A stretch of 64,000 nucleotides of DNA from Mycolicibacterium rhodesiae NBB3 (GCF_000230895.2 NC_016604.1:3472001-3536000); one strand, 5' to 3'; shown: positions 1 to 8,857, numbered from the stretch's first letter. Numbers and translations: made by a program. The notes: a model not told the origin generated them from the sequence alone.

Positions 1-467
1 TGAATGTTCCGACGCCGATGCCCCTGGACGTCGCCGACAACGTCGCCGCGGTTGCGCTGTTCGGCAAGCCGTCGGCGCGTTTCATGCGGGCGATCAACGA
101 CCCGCAGATCGTGATCGGCCCCAAGTACGTCGACAAGGCCGTTGAGCTCTGTGTCGACGACGACCTGGTTTGCGACCCTGACGGCAGGAGCTTCGGCATT
201 CATAGTCGCTACCCCGAAGTGGGGATGGCGGATCAGGGAGCGACTCAGGTCGCCCACAAACTTCAGGCGAGCTGGGCGGCGGATGCTGCTGAGGCCGATG
301 AGCCGGTTACGCCTGCCCCGGCTGAAGCACCGGCACCGGCGTTGCTGTCTGTGCTTGCCCCGGCTGACGTCCCACCGGCGCACATTCCAGGAGCGACGCC
401 AGGGCCCACCGGACCGCCACCGGGCCCCGCGCCGGCGCCACCCAGCTCACCGCCGTTCGCACCCTAG
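1..467 (+). CDS. cutinase-family esterase, 5'-truncated by window edge
   Basis: The reading frame is open at the left edge (first full codon at base 3) and ends with TAG at 465-467. The visible part is the C-terminal end of a cutinase-like (Culp) serine esterase: a stretch with DDDLVCDPDG, then HSRYPEVG, matches the part of the family that carries the catalytic Asp and His and a conserved Cys. The nucleophile GYSQG motif would lie upstream, outside the window. About 55 residues of Ala/Pro-rich low-complexity tail follow, typical of secreted or wall-associated mycobacterial forms. Family members hydrolyse lipid or ester substrates outside the cell. Substrate cannot be judged. Confidence 0.7.
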   Translation, partial: NVPTPMPLDVADNVAAVALFGKPSARFMRAINDPQIVIGPKYVDKAVELCVDDDLVCDPDGRSFGIHSRYPEVGMADQGATQVAHKLQASWAADAAEADEPVTPAPAEAPAPALLSVLAPADVPPAHIPGATPGPTGPPPGPAPAPPSSPPFAP

Positions 468-483
468 CGAGTGACTCACTCGC
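467..483. terminator. short hairpin at the end of the cutinase gene
   Basis: A perfect 8-bp inverted repeat (GCGAGTGA / TCACTCGC) with a 1-nt centre begins in the stop codon. There is no T-tract. The rest of the spacer to base 643 shows no ORF; GGGAG just before 644 is the ribosome site of the next gene. Confidence 0.35.
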
Positions 484-643
484 CGGCTGCGTCGCCGCTG
501 TCCTGGCTGTCGTTCCCGCCGCGGCCCGTCGCTGCTCGGGTCAGATTTCTGGTGGCTTCGGTGCGCTAACAGTAAAGCGGATTTGGGAGCACCTGTTGGC
601 TACAGTCGATCTGCGCCTGGCAGGCGGATAGACGGGAGCCCCA

Positions 644-1273
644 ATGATCATCGCCATCGGCCTCTACCAAGGATTCACCGCGCTCGACGCGATCGGTCCG
701 TACGAGATCCTGACCTACCTGCCGGGCGCCGAGGTCGTCATCTGCGCCGATAGGGCCGGCGTGGTCGACGATCACAACGGGCTCGTGCACCTACGCGTCG
801 ACCGGACTTTCGCCGACGTCCCTCGCCCCGATGTGCTGCTGGTCCCCGGCGGCCCGGCCGCGGGCGAGTACGCGCGAGACAATCACCCCATCGTCGACTG
901 GATCCGGAAAGCCCACCCGCACACCACATGGACGACCTCCGTCTGCACCGGCGCACTCCTTCTCGGGGCCGCGGGCCTACTCGACGGCTCGCGTGCCACC
1001 ACCCACTGGGCGTTCTACGACGAACTCGCCTCCTACGGCGCCCATCCCACCGAGCAGCGCGTGGTCACCTCGGGTCGGATCGTGACCGGCGCAGGCGTTT
1101 CGGCGGGTATCGACCTGGCGCTCACTCTCGCCGCGGATATCGCGGGACCTGAAGTGGCGCAGACGATTCAGCTGGCCATCGAATACGATCCGCATCCACC
1201 GTTCGATTCCGGCGCACCCTCGAAGGCGCCGAAGGCGGTCTACGAACTGGCCGTCGCGGCCTTGGGCGACTGA
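644..1273 (+). CDS. DJ-1/PfpI family protein, isonitrile-hydratase-like
   Basis: A 209-residue single-domain DJ-1/PfpI protein. The nucleophile elbow is TTSVCTGALLLG with Cys101, the same position as the essential cysteine known for Pseudomonas isonitrile hydratase (InhA); LLVPGGPAAGEY supplies the preceding loop and an acidic residue. The most likely role is a cytoplasmic hydratase or glyoxalase-like enzyme acting on isonitriles or related small molecules. DJ-1 proteins are functionally diverse, so the exact reaction is inferred. The start is ATG with GGGAG upstream. The 3' end overlaps the opposing membrane-protein gene by 34 nt. No AraC regulatory domain is fused to it. Confidence 0.7.
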   Translation: MIIAIGLYQGFTALDAIGPYEILTYLPGAEVVICADRAGVVDDHNGLVHLRVDRTFADVPRPDVLLVPGGPAAGEYARDNHPIVDWIRKAHPHTTWTTSVCTGALLLGAAGLLDGSRATTHWAFYDELASYGAHPTEQRVVTSGRIVTGAGVSAGIDLALTLAADIAGPEVAQTIQLAIEYDPHPPFDSGAPSKAPKAVYELAVAALGD

Positions 1274-2061
1274 CCGGCGGCAACCCTGGGCCCGGCCTGG
1301 CGGGTCAGGAAGTCGATCTGGAGATGAATCGCGAACAGCACGAGTGGCGGCAGCACGATGAACGGAATGTTCTCACCGATGAACTTGAACCAGAGCCCGA
1401 ACGCGCCCTGGCCGATGTCGTTGAACCCGGCGCCTACCTCGGACAGGAAGTAGACGGCGGTGCTGCTCATCAGCACCGCGATGCCGGCGAATGCGATCCA
1501 CAGCGCGCGAATCCGCGACTCGGTCGAAAGACTGCGCCGGACAAGGCGCGTCCACATCACGATGACGATGATCCCGGTGGCGACCCCGACCACCTCGAGG
1601 GCGAAGGTCCACGGGTTTCCGCTGGCGTAGCGGGTATCCGCCAGGCCGTACTGCCACCACAGCCACTTCAGCCCCGGATCAGTCGTGGGCGTCCACCAAC
1701 CGAGCGGGTGGCCGATGAGGAACATCAGCTCGTAGCCGATCTGGCTGAACGCGGTGTACGGCAGGTAGAACAAGGTGAGTTCTGCCGCTTTGTCGAGCCG
1801 AGTTCGATTCTCTCCGGGCGCATCCCAGAAAAGGACCAGGGGCAGCAGGATCACCGGAATCCCGAAGAGCAGGTTGGCGACGACATCGGACGTGAACGTC
1901 GGTGGGATTAGGTCGACGGCGACTCCGAGCGTCATTCCCACGAAGACCACGCTGGTGAACACCGCGACTGCGAGATAGATCCGCTTGCGGTGGGGTGCCC
2001 ATGGTTGCGCCAGATCGGGTTCTCGCTCAACGACGTTCGTCATGTCCACGGCCTCTCTCAT
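1240..2061 (-). CDS. multi-pass membrane protein (emopamil-binding-like?), coupled to Mo oxidoreductase
   Basis: About 273 residues with six or seven hydrophobic helices (for example residues 30-52, 60-80, 145-170, 185-208, 225-248). I do not firmly recognise the family; aromatic-rich loops such as GHPLGWW and WLWWQYG recall emopamil-binding/EXPERA-type proteins but this is weak. The first ATG overlaps the stop of the molybdopterin oxidoreductase gene (ATGA at 2058-2061), which implies translational coupling; a second ATG lies at 2043. Possible role: membrane partner or uptake component for the oxidoreductase pathway. Confidence 0.6.
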   Translation of the reverse strand: MREAVDMTNVVEREPDLAQPWAPHRKRIYLAVAVFTSVVFVGMTLGVAVDLIPPTFTSDVVANLLFGIPVILLPLVLFWDAPGENRTRLDKAAELTLFYLPYTAFSQIGYELMFLIGHPLGWWTPTTDPGLKWLWWQYGLADTRYASGNPWTFALEVVGVATGIIVIVMWTRLVRRSLSTESRIRALWIAFAGIAVLMSSTAVYFLSEVGAGFNDIGQGAFGLWFKFIGENIPFIVLPPLVLFAIHLQIDFLTRQAGPRVAAGQSPKAATASS

Positions 2062-4256
2062 CGTGCTGTCACGCTCACCGGGATGTTTCCTTGCCGCGGC
2101 AGACCGGTCACCGGGTCGTAGTCGGTCGCGGTAGGGATCAAGCGACCCACGGTGCTTCCCCGGTCTTTGACCTCGTCGTCTTCGGTGGGCATGCCCCCGA
2201 ACGCGTGGTGCGTCGCGACGACGTCCCGGCGCAGGCTGTCATCGGCTTCCAGCACGCTGGGAATACTGTCGTGCGGCGAGGTGATCGTCACCAGGGCACC
2301 GGATTCCAGCCCGAGCTCAGCGATCGCATCCGGATGCATGTACGTGGGGTTGTACGGCTTGCCGCGGTTCAGCTTGGGCAGCGCGATGCCCGACGAGTTC
2401 ATGAAGTTGTTGTGCCGCCGCGGTATCAGGCGGAATGGGAAAGCCGAATCACTGTGTGCGGAGCGAAAATCTTCGGCGAGGAACTCCGCGAGCTCGCCGA
2501 GTAGGTAGGCATTGCCGACATCGAGCTTCGCTGTGCAATCGGGATCCTTCTGCTCGACGACCGCCTCGACATCGAAGATGTTGCCGTGTGGGTGGCTGCG
2601 GACCTCATCGAGGGGGATACGCGATGTGGCACACATCTTCTCGAAGAGTTCCTCGGTGGTGAGCGCGGAATCACCATTGAAGTTGCAGACGATCGGCGGC
2701 GATTCCATGAACTTGCCGCCACCGCCACCGAAGAAGTTCACGAACCACAGCTCGAGGCTCATGCGCTTGGCGAGTCCGAGGAAAAACTGCCACTCTTCGG
2801 TGAGGTCGGACCCGCGGGGTGGTTCGACAAGCCGAGGCACGTACTGCGCATAGGGGGCGGGAATGCCCGTACCGCTGGTGTAGTACTTGATCAGTTCGCT
2901 GCCCATCGTCATCGCGGGCGTCTCCATCTGCATCATCGGCGCGATGACGTAGTGGGCCAGCCGCGAGGTGAGCGACATCTCGGTGTCGAGCGTGACCAAC
3001 AACTCCAGGCTCTCCAACGCCCGCATGGTTTTTCGTTGGTCGGGCCACGCCGCCATCGGATTGCCGCCGATACAGATCAGCGCCTTTACCTGACCATCGC
3101 CCTCGAGCAGTATCTCGTCTGCCAGCGCAGCGGTCGGCATCCCGCACACTGCATCGGTCAGGCCGCGCACTCGAAGCCGTTCACCGTAACCCCACCCCTC
3201 GTAGGGTGGATGCGCCTGCGCCTTGGCGGTGAACGCCGGTAAGAGGGTGTTCGGTCTGGTCACGCGCTCACCTGCACGCTGCCAGCGGCCGCATATCGAC
3301 GTCAGGCACAGGCACAGGTACTCGACGAGGTTGCCGTGCATGGCCATGTTGGCGCCGGTGCCGGCGTTCACCATTCCGCCGCGGGTGCCATATGACGCGA
3401 ACAGTCGTGCGGCGTCGATCAGTTGGTCTGCGGGGATGTCGGCGCGTTCGGCGACGTACGTGGGGGTGAAGCCCGACACCGCCTTCGCAAGCTCGTCGAA
3501 GCCGTCGACGTTCTCTTCGAGAAACCGCCAGTCGCAGAGCTTTTCAGTGATGATGATGTTGATGATCCCAGCGAGTATCGCTGCGTCCTCCCCTGGGCGG
3601 GGCTGGATGTGAACCGCGGCGCGCGCGGCGGTCTGTGACCGGCGGGGGTCGATCACGATCAGCTTCATGCCGCGGTCGATGGCGTTTTTGAGGCTCTGCG
3701 CCGGATTCTGTCCGGGTATACCGATCGACTTCGAGATGAGCGGATTCGTTCCGATCAGAATCCAGCTGTCCGCTTCGTGGAAATCGATGTCACCGCCCAG
3801 CCAGTGCCCGTGCGCGGCGAGCGCGATCTGCTTGCCCGGCTGGTCGATCGTGTTGGCGGTGAAGAACATCGGCGATTCGATGGCTCTGATGAACGCGTTG
3901 GCCATCAGCGCGGACGCGGGATAGGGCAGGCCGTTGGTGCCCAGGTACAGAGCCACCGAACGCGGGCCGTACCTGTCGATCAGGTTTTGCAGTGCGGTTG
4001 CGATCTCGTCCATGGCGCGTTCGGCGCCGATCGGGCCGTATGTCCCGTCAGGTTGCCGCTTCTGACTGTGCAGAAGCCGGTGTGGATTGTTGTGTATCTC
4101 CGGTAGCGCCCGGCCCTTGGCGCAGGTGTAGCCCTTGAACAACGGGTTGTCGGGATCTCCCGTCACCTTGACCAGCTTGCCCTCGACGACCGTGGCCAGG
4201 ACACCGCAGTGGGCTGAGCAGATGCGGCAGATCCCCGGCTTCGTGGTGGTCGACAT
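2058..4256 (-). CDS. molybdopterin-dependent oxidoreductase, DMSO-reductase family
   Basis: A 732-residue bis-MGD enzyme. The N-terminus carries the 4Fe-4S signature CxxCxxxC...C (Cys10, Cys13, Cys17, Cys45), followed by the usual large molybdopterin-binding domains and, near residue 620-720, the C-terminal MoPt-binding barrel (RLIPRRHNNFMNS, HPDAIAELGLESGALVTITS). No twin-arginine signal is present, so it is cytoplasmic. At the place where Mo-ligating Cys/SeCys/Ser occurs in relatives the sequence reads NTIDQPGK, suggesting Asp138 as a possible ligand (inference). No separate iron-sulfur or membrane-anchor subunit is nearby. Substrate is unknown. It is transcribed away from the TetR gene at 4362 and its stop overlaps the next gene. 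Confidence 0.85.
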   Translation of the reverse strand: MSTTTKPGICRICSAHCGVLATVVEGKLVKVTGDPDNPLFKGYTCAKGRALPEIHNNPHRLLHSQKRQPDGTYGPIGAERAMDEIATALQNLIDRYGPRSVALYLGTNGLPYPASALMANAFIRAIESPMFFTANTIDQPGKQIALAAHGHWLGGDIDFHEADSWILIGTNPLISKSIGIPGQNPAQSLKNAIDRGMKLIVIDPRRSQTAARAAVHIQPRPGEDAAILAGIINIIITEKLCDWRFLEENVDGFDELAKAVSGFTPTYVAERADIPADQLIDAARLFASYGTRGGMVNAGTGANMAMHGNLVEYLCLCLTSICGRWQRAGERVTRPNTLLPAFTAKAQAHPPYEGWGYGERLRVRGLTDAVCGMPTAALADEILLEGDGQVKALICIGGNPMAAWPDQRKTMRALESLELLVTLDTEMSLTSRLAHYVIAPMMQMETPAMTMGSELIKYYTSGTGIPAPYAQYVPRLVEPPRGSDLTEEWQFFLGLAKRMSLELWFVNFFGGGGGKFMESPPIVCNFNGDSALTTEELFEKMCATSRIPLDEVRSHPHGNIFDVEAVVEQKDPDCTAKLDVGNAYLLGELAEFLAEDFRSAHSDSAFPFRLIPRRHNNFMNSSGIALPKLNRGKPYNPTYMHPDAIAELGLESGALVTITSPHDSIPSVLEADDSLRRDVVATHHAFGGMPTEDDEVKDRGSTVGRLIPTATDYDPVTGLPRQGNIPVSVTAR

Positions 4257-4305
4257 GCTTGACGCCTCCTCGTCGTGAGAGGTTAAGCCAGGTTTCGGTT
4301 TTTTG

Positions 4306-4319
4306 TTCCCGAACGGGAA
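4306..4319. promoter_or_regulatory. palindromic operator between Mo oxidoreductase and TetR genes
   Basis: TTCCCG-AA-CGGGAA is a perfect 6-bp inverted repeat in the 105-bp divergent spacer. It is the natural candidate site for the adjacent TetR protein, which would control itself and the oxidoreductase. Site is seen; binding is inferred. Confidence 0.55.
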
Positions 4320-4361
4320 AAAAGCCTATCGTGACGATGTCGCGAACTGAAAGGCAAGCAG

Positions 4362-5033
4362 GTGTCGGATGCAGCGAACGATGTGACCGCTCCGCGGCAG
4401 CGGGGACGTCCGCCGCGGATCACCCGTGAGCGAATCCTGACGGCTGCGCGCAGCCTGGCGCCGGAGGCGTTGACGATGCAGGCGGTCGCCGACGTACTCG
4501 GCGTGGATCCGAAAGCCCTGAATTATCACGTCGGTCATCGGGACGGCCTGCGTGAGCTCGTCGCCGTCGACGCGTTCGCCGCGGAACTCGCCCGCGTCGC
4601 GATCCCCACCGACGGCGACTGGCGGCAGGTGCTGCGGAGCTATGCCACCGCGCTGCGCGACGCCACGGTCAAACTGGGCGTGCTGGCCACCTACTTCCAC
4701 CTGCCCGCCACCGGGCTGGGAGCGCTCGAGCCGGTCGAGCGGGTGCTCCAAAAGCTGGTGAACGCGGGGTTTTCGGTGGATGACGCCGGCCACGTTCTTC
4801 GTCTGGTCAGCGATGTGGGCCATACCGCGGGACGGGAAGCGGTCTACCTGTCGCAGAGTCGGGAACACCCGTACGTCGCCGAGCTGACGACGGCCTTGAG
4901 CACGGCGGCCGATGACGCGTTTCCGTTACTGCGGCAGGTGGTCGACGCGCGCACCACCGACTCCAGTGACGGGCAGCAACTGGACTATGCCCTCGACGTC
5001 GTCATCGCCGGCCTGGACAGAAACCGCAGCTGA
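4362..5033 (+). CDS. TetR family transcriptional regulator
   Basis: 223 residues starting with GTG, with AAAGGCAAG upstream as a weak ribosome site. An N-terminal helix-turn-helix (residues about 20-65: ITRERILTAARSL...TMQAVADVLGVDPKALNYHVGHRDGL) follows a basic RQRGRPPR arm; the rest is a helical ligand domain of the TetR_C type. It is divergent from the molybdopterin oxidoreductase and 72 bp upstream of an MHS transporter, so it probably controls one or both through the palindrome at 4306-4319. Ligand unknown. Confidence 0.8.
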   Translation: MSDAANDVTAPRQRGRPPRITRERILTAARSLAPEALTMQAVADVLGVDPKALNYHVGHRDGLRELVAVDAFAAELARVAIPTDGDWRQVLRSYATALRDATVKLGVLATYFHLPATGLGALEPVERVLQKLVNAGFSVDDAGHVLRLVSDVGHTAGREAVYLSQSREHPYVAELTTALSTAADDAFPLLRQVVDARTTDSSDGQQLDYALDVVIAGLDRNRS

Positions 5034-5105
5034 GTCGCGGCCTATTGCGATCATCACGCGCACAACGGTGGCGATGCCGCGCTGATCTTGGACTGATGGA
5101 TTCTC

Positions 5106-6425
5106 GTGACCATCACCAACGCGCCCGCCGAGGCGAACGACGCGCATACCGTGACCCCGCAGGCCCGCACGGCGCTGTGGGCCAGCCTGGTCGGCACGAC
5201 GATCGAGTGGTACGACTTCTTCCTCTACGCCACCGCGGCGAGCCTGGTCTTCAATCAGGCGTTCTTCCCCGACCAGACGACGTTCGTCGGCACGATGCTG
5301 TCCTTCGCGACGTTCGCGGTCGGCTTCGTGGTGCGGCCGATCGGCGGCTTCGTCTTCGGCCATGTCGGGGACCGCATCGGCCGCAAGAAGACCCTGGCGC
5401 TGACGATGTTGTTGATGGGCGGGGCGACCGCGTTGATGGGTGTCCTGCCGACGGCCGCCCAGATCGGTGTGCTGGCGCCGATTCTGCTGTTGCTCCTTCG
5501 CATCGTGCAGGGGTTCGCACTCGGCGGTGAATGGGCCGGTGCGGTGCTGCTGGCGGTCGAGCACAGCCCGCCACGCAAGCGTGGGCTGTTCGGCAGCGTC
5601 CCACAGGTGGGGCTCGCGCTCGGACTCGCCTTGGGCACAGGGGTTTTCGCACTGCTGCAAGTTGTCCTGCCCGACGAGGCCTTCCTGACGTACGGCTGGC
5701 GCATCGCATTCCTGTTCAGCATCGTGCTGGTGATCTTCGGTGTCGTGGTGCGACTGAAGGCCAGCGAGACTCCGGCGTTCGAGAAGGTGCGCGACAGCGA
5801 CGAACGAGTGGCGGTGCCGCTACGCGAGGTGTTTAGGCCGCCGTTCCTCAAATCGACTGTGCTGGGCATGCTTTCGCGGTGGGGGGAGGGCGCCGCGTTC
5901 AACACCTGGGGTGTGTTCGCGATTTCGTATGCCACCGGCACGCTCAAGCTGGAGAAGGTCTCCGTGCTTGTCGCCGTCACCATCGCCGCCCTGCTGATGG
6001 CCGCGCTTCTGCCGTTGTCCGGTCTGCTCACCGACCGCTACGGCGCCAAACGGATCTACGCCATCGGCATCGCGGCATACGCCGTGGCCGTCTTCCCGGT
6101 GTTCGCACTGTTCGGCGCGAAGGACATCGTGCTCTACGCGGTCGCGATCATCGTGGTCTTCGGCGTCATCCACGCGGTGTTCTACGGCGCGCAGGGCACG
6201 CTGTATGCGTCGCTGTATCCGGCGCGGGTCCGCTACACGGGACTGTCCACCGTCTATCAGCTCTCGGGGGTTTACTCATCAGGGCTGACGCCGCTGATCC
6301 TCACCGCGCTGATCGGCGCGTCGGGCTCATCGCCATGGCTGGCGTGCGGCTATCTGGTCACGACGGCCATCATCAGCGTCGTCGCGACGTTGGCATTGAA
6401 ACCGACTCCGCTGCAGGAGCTCTAG
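5106..6425 (+). CDS. MFS transporter of the metabolite:H+ symporter (MHS) family
   Basis: 439 residues, 12 predicted helices. The N-terminal WASLVGTTIEWYDFFLY and the loop GHVGDRIGRKKTL are the hallmark motifs of the MHS branch (shikimate, proline/betaine, alpha-ketoglutarate and dicarboxylate carriers), as is FALGGEWAGAVLLAVEHSPPRKRG. It imports a small organic acid or zwitterion with protons across the inner membrane. The start is GTG. Placed after the TetR gene, it may supply the substrate of the molybdopterin oxidoreductase system; that link is inferred. Confidence 0.8.
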   Translation: MTITNAPAEANDAHTVTPQARTALWASLVGTTIEWYDFFLYATAASLVFNQAFFPDQTTFVGTMLSFATFAVGFVVRPIGGFVFGHVGDRIGRKKTLALTMLLMGGATALMGVLPTAAQIGVLAPILLLLLRIVQGFALGGEWAGAVLLAVEHSPPRKRGLFGSVPQVGLALGLALGTGVFALLQVVLPDEAFLTYGWRIAFLFSIVLVIFGVVVRLKASETPAFEKVRDSDERVAVPLREVFRPPFLKSTVLGMLSRWGEGAAFNTWGVFAISYATGTLKLEKVSVLVAVTIAALLMAALLPLSGLLTDRYGAKRIYAIGIAAYAVAVFPVFALFGAKDIVLYAVAIIVVFGVIHAVFYGAQGTLYASLYPARVRYTGLSTVYQLSGVYSSGLTPLILTALIGASGSSPWLACGYLVTTAIISVVATLALKPTPLQEL

Positions 6426-6487
6426 TGTGCAGTCGGGTCGTCATGTGGACTGGTTTCAGCTATTCGCCCGATCGGACTGCACACTAG
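6422..6487. repeat. dispersed palindromic repeat, family 1 (copy 1)
   Basis: Arms of 19 nt (6422-6440 and 6469-6487) pair with two mismatches; the outer part is CTAGTGTGCAGTC / GACTGCACACTAG. The left arm includes the stop codon of the MHS gene. The loop carries TTTCAGCTATTCGC. A related copy in inverse orientation lies at 38951-39016, with the same outer arms and a matching TTTCAG-CTATT-CGC interior. May act as an RNA hairpin at the transcript end. Confidence 0.75.
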
Positions 6488-6522
6488 AAGCGGCGTCAGG
6501 GAATATCGCCACCGGAACGGCG

Positions 6523-6957
6523 TTGAAGCTCAACGTGACAGAGCAGGCGAAACTGAGCCCCACCGGGTGGGTCCGCGAGCAGACCGAGCGCATCATCGAG
6601 CAGGGCACGACCGACGGCGTCGAGGTCCTCGACCGCCCCATCGTGCTGTTCACCACGACCGGCGCCAAGTCCGGCGAGAAACGTTACGTGCCGCTGATGC
6701 GGGTCGAGGAGGGCGGACGGTACGCCATGGTCGCGTCCAAGGGCGGCGACCCGAAGCATCCGTTCTGGTATTACAACGTCAAGGCGAATCCCGAGGTGAC
6801 AGTCCAGGACGGCGACACCATCTCCACCAAGACCGCACGGGAAGTGGACGGCGCCGAGCGCGAGCACTGGTGGAAGCTGGCCGTCGAGGCCTATCCGCCC
6901 TATGCCGAGTATCAGACCAAGACGTCGCGGCAGATCCCGGTCTTCGTCGTCGAGTGA
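6523..6957 (+). CDS. F420-dependent nitroreductase (Ddn) family protein
   Basis: About 144 residues from a TTG start; the upstream in-frame extension runs into the palindrome and is not likely translated. The fold is that of the Ddn/FDOR-B (DUF385) group: TTTGAKSGEKRYVPLM, GGDPKHPFWYYNVKANPEVTVQDG and ...EYQTKTSRQIPVFVV. Members bind the deazaflavin F420 and reduce quinones or nitro compounds, often at the membrane face. It is convergent with the KshA-like gene, seven bases apart. The TTG choice rests on the family N-terminus (KLNVTEQAKLSPTGWVR). Confidence 0.8.
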   Translation: MKLNVTEQAKLSPTGWVREQTERIIEQGTTDGVEVLDRPIVLFTTTGAKSGEKRYVPLMRVEEGGRYAMVASKGGDPKHPFWYYNVKANPEVTVQDGDTISTKTAREVDGAEREHWWKLAVEAYPPYAEYQTKTSRQIPVFVVE

Positions 6958-6964
6958 CGGTCTC

Positions 6965-8101
6965 TCAACGGGACGCGACGGTGCTGAGATTGTCGGCGAC
7001 CTCGAGCTGCCAGATGCCGTTGGCGTGGGTGGTGTCCACCTCGATCTCGAAGCGGTCGGTCATGTCCGCGGTGACGTCGGCCGCGTCGACGTAGAACTGT
7101 TCATACCACCGGCGGTGCTGGTAGACGGCACCGTCTTCCTCAGTCAGCAGCGGGTTCTCGATGCGTGTCTTGTGTTTCCAGATCTCGACATCCTCGAGGA
7201 AGCCCTCGCCGAACGAACGGCTCATCGCAGCAGCCAACTTCGTCGCCTTGTCGGCGGGTAACCCCGCCACCGCTTGTACGGCCACACCCCACTGCAGCAC
7301 GAACGAGTCGTGGGTCACTGGGTAGTGGCAGTTGATCAACGCCACCTCGATGGTGAAGTCCGGCGCCACGTCATTGTGCAGCCAGTTGATCATGTAGGCG
7401 GGCCCAAAGTAGGTCGCCTCTGAGCGTAGTTTCGTTCCCTCCCAGAGCTTCTCGTAATTCTTGGTGAAATCTGGGCGGGCCTTGGACTCCATGAACTGCG
7501 AGGCGGTGTGCCCCTCGATGACGTTCTTGAAGTAGGTGGGATACGCGTGGTGGATATAGAAGAAGTGCGCCATGTCGACGTTGTTGTCGACGATCTCGCG
7601 GCAATGCGATCCCTCGATAAGGATCGAGTTCCACGACCACGGCGACCATTGCCCCTCGTCGTACCCCTCGATGGTCGGCGGGAAGATCTCGGTTTGCGGT
7701 GCCGAACCCTCCGGGTCGTGCCAGATCAGCAGTTGGCCGTTGACCTCGCCGGTGTGCCAGCGGCGAGTTCGCGCCAGCCGCGGTGTGCGCTTGGCGTAAG
7801 GCACCAGCGAGCACTTGCCGGTCGAGCCCTGCCAACGCCAATCGTGGAACGGGCACGCCACCGAATCGCCCTTGACGGAACCCTGGGAGAGATCGCCGCC
7901 CATATGCCGGCAGTAGCCGTCGAGCACCTGCAGGTCGCCCTCGGAATCGGCGAACACGACGAGCCGAGTGCCGAAGGCGTTGATGCCGTGTGGCTTTCCG
8001 TCTCGGAAGTCGTCGGCAAGCCCGATGCAGTGCCAGCCGCGGGCAAAACGCTGCATGGGCGTGCCCATGTCGATCTCGCGAATTTCGTGCGCGTTCGTCA
8101 T
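6965..8101 (-). CDS. kshA: Rieske oxygenase, 3-ketosteroid 9alpha-hydroxylase-like (KshA)
   Basis: 378 residues. The Rieske centre is CRHMGGDLSQG...CPFHDW (Cys64, His66, Cys83, His86). The catalytic iron site is VDNNVDMAHFFYIHH with His179 and His184, and Asp304 in FLEDVEIW. Length, spacing and flanking sequence match the oxygenase subunit KshA, which with reductase KshB hydroxylates steroid C9 and opens ring B. KshB is not in the window. It is divergent from a TetR gene across a palindrome; no KstR-type box is seen in front of it, so this may be one of several KshA paralogues with a different substrate range or inducer. Confidence 0.85.
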   Translation of the reverse strand: MTNAHEIREIDMGTPMQRFARGWHCIGLADDFRDGKPHGINAFGTRLVVFADSEGDLQVLDGYCRHMGGDLSQGSVKGDSVACPFHDWRWQGSTGKCSLVPYAKRTPRLARTRRWHTGEVNGQLLIWHDPEGSAPQTEIFPPTIEGYDEGQWSPWSWNSILIEGSHCREIVDNNVDMAHFFYIHHAYPTYFKNVIEGHTASQFMESKARPDFTKNYEKLWEGTKLRSEATYFGPAYMINWLHNDVAPDFTIEVALINCHYPVTHDSFVLQWGVAVQAVAGLPADKATKLAAAMSRSFGEGFLEDVEIWKHKTRIENPLLTEEDGAVYQHRRWYEQFYVDAADVTADMTDRFEIEVDTTHANGIWQLEVADNLSTVASR

Positions 8102-8134
8102 CCAATACCTCTTCTGGCCGCCGCTCCTTCCAAT

Positions 8135-8152
8135 TTAAGCATATTCGCTTAA
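8135..8152. promoter_or_regulatory. palindromic operator between kshA-like and TetR genes
   Basis: TTAAGC-ATATTC-GCTTAA, a perfect 6-bp inverted repeat in an AT-rich 67-bp divergent spacer. Probable autoregulatory site of the TetR protein at 8169, also covering the oxygenase promoter. Confidence 0.6.
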
Positions 8153-8168
8153 TTATCGTCCAGTTTCT

Positions 8169-8780
8169 ATGATCGCCTCTGTGAACCGTGGTGAACGAGC
8201 CAGGTCCGACATTCTGGAGGCGGCCGAACGGCTGATCGCCGAGCGCGGCATCGCGGTGCCGCTGCGCGACATCGCGTTAGCGGCCGGCCAGCGGAACAAC
8301 TCTGCGGTCAACTATCACTTCCGGAATCGTCAGGACCTCATCGACGCGATCGTCCGGCGCCGCCTCGCGCCGATGGAGCAGGAGCGTGCGCAGATGATCG
8401 CGGCGCTGGACCACGACGCCCGCGATGACGTCAGCGCCTGGTTGCGAATCATGGTGCTGCCCTTCACCGCAGTCGGAAGCGTCTACTACGCCAGGTTTCT
8501 GCAGGCCGCATCGCTGCACTTGCGCGCCGACGTCGGCGAGTCGCAGGGATCGGTGTGGCCGCAGGTCCTCGCGCGCCTGGCTCATGCCATCCCAACCGAC
8601 GATCGTCGCGCGCGAGCGCGGCGGGTCAAGGCAATAGCCACTACTATGTTCGCCCTGCTGGCTGAGCGTGAGGGTTCCGCTCAGGCCGGGGCTGACGCCG
8701 GTAGTGCCGAGGAGATCATCGCCATGCTCGCCGCGATGCTGACCGCGCCGGTGCCCGCGGACACGTCGTTGCCCGGCTGA
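8169..8780 (+). CDS. TetR family transcriptional regulator
   Basis: 203 residues. The N-terminal helix-turn-helix is clear (RSDILEAAERLIAERGIAVPLRDIALAAGQRNNSAVNYHFRNRQDLIDAIV, residues about 12-62); the remainder is a ligand-binding helical domain. It is divergent from the KshA-like oxygenase and is likely its local repressor. The sequence after the recognition helix (NNSAVNYHF) is of the kind seen in mycobacterial regulators of lipid or steroid genes, but the ligand cannot be inferred. Confidence 0.8.
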   Translation: MIASVNRGERARSDILEAAERLIAERGIAVPLRDIALAAGQRNNSAVNYHFRNRQDLIDAIVRRRLAPMEQERAQMIAALDHDARDDVSAWLRIMVLPFTAVGSVYYARFLQAASLHLRADVGESQGSVWPQVLARLAHAIPTDDRRARARRVKAIATTMFALLAEREGSAQAGADAGSAEEIIAMLAAMLTAPVPADTSLPG

Positions 8781-8857
8781 CGCGCGAACGCGCTGAAACC
8801 GCCCGCTGCGGGGTCTAGCCTGATCACGGCTGCAGTGCCGTAGTACGAGGAGGCGCG

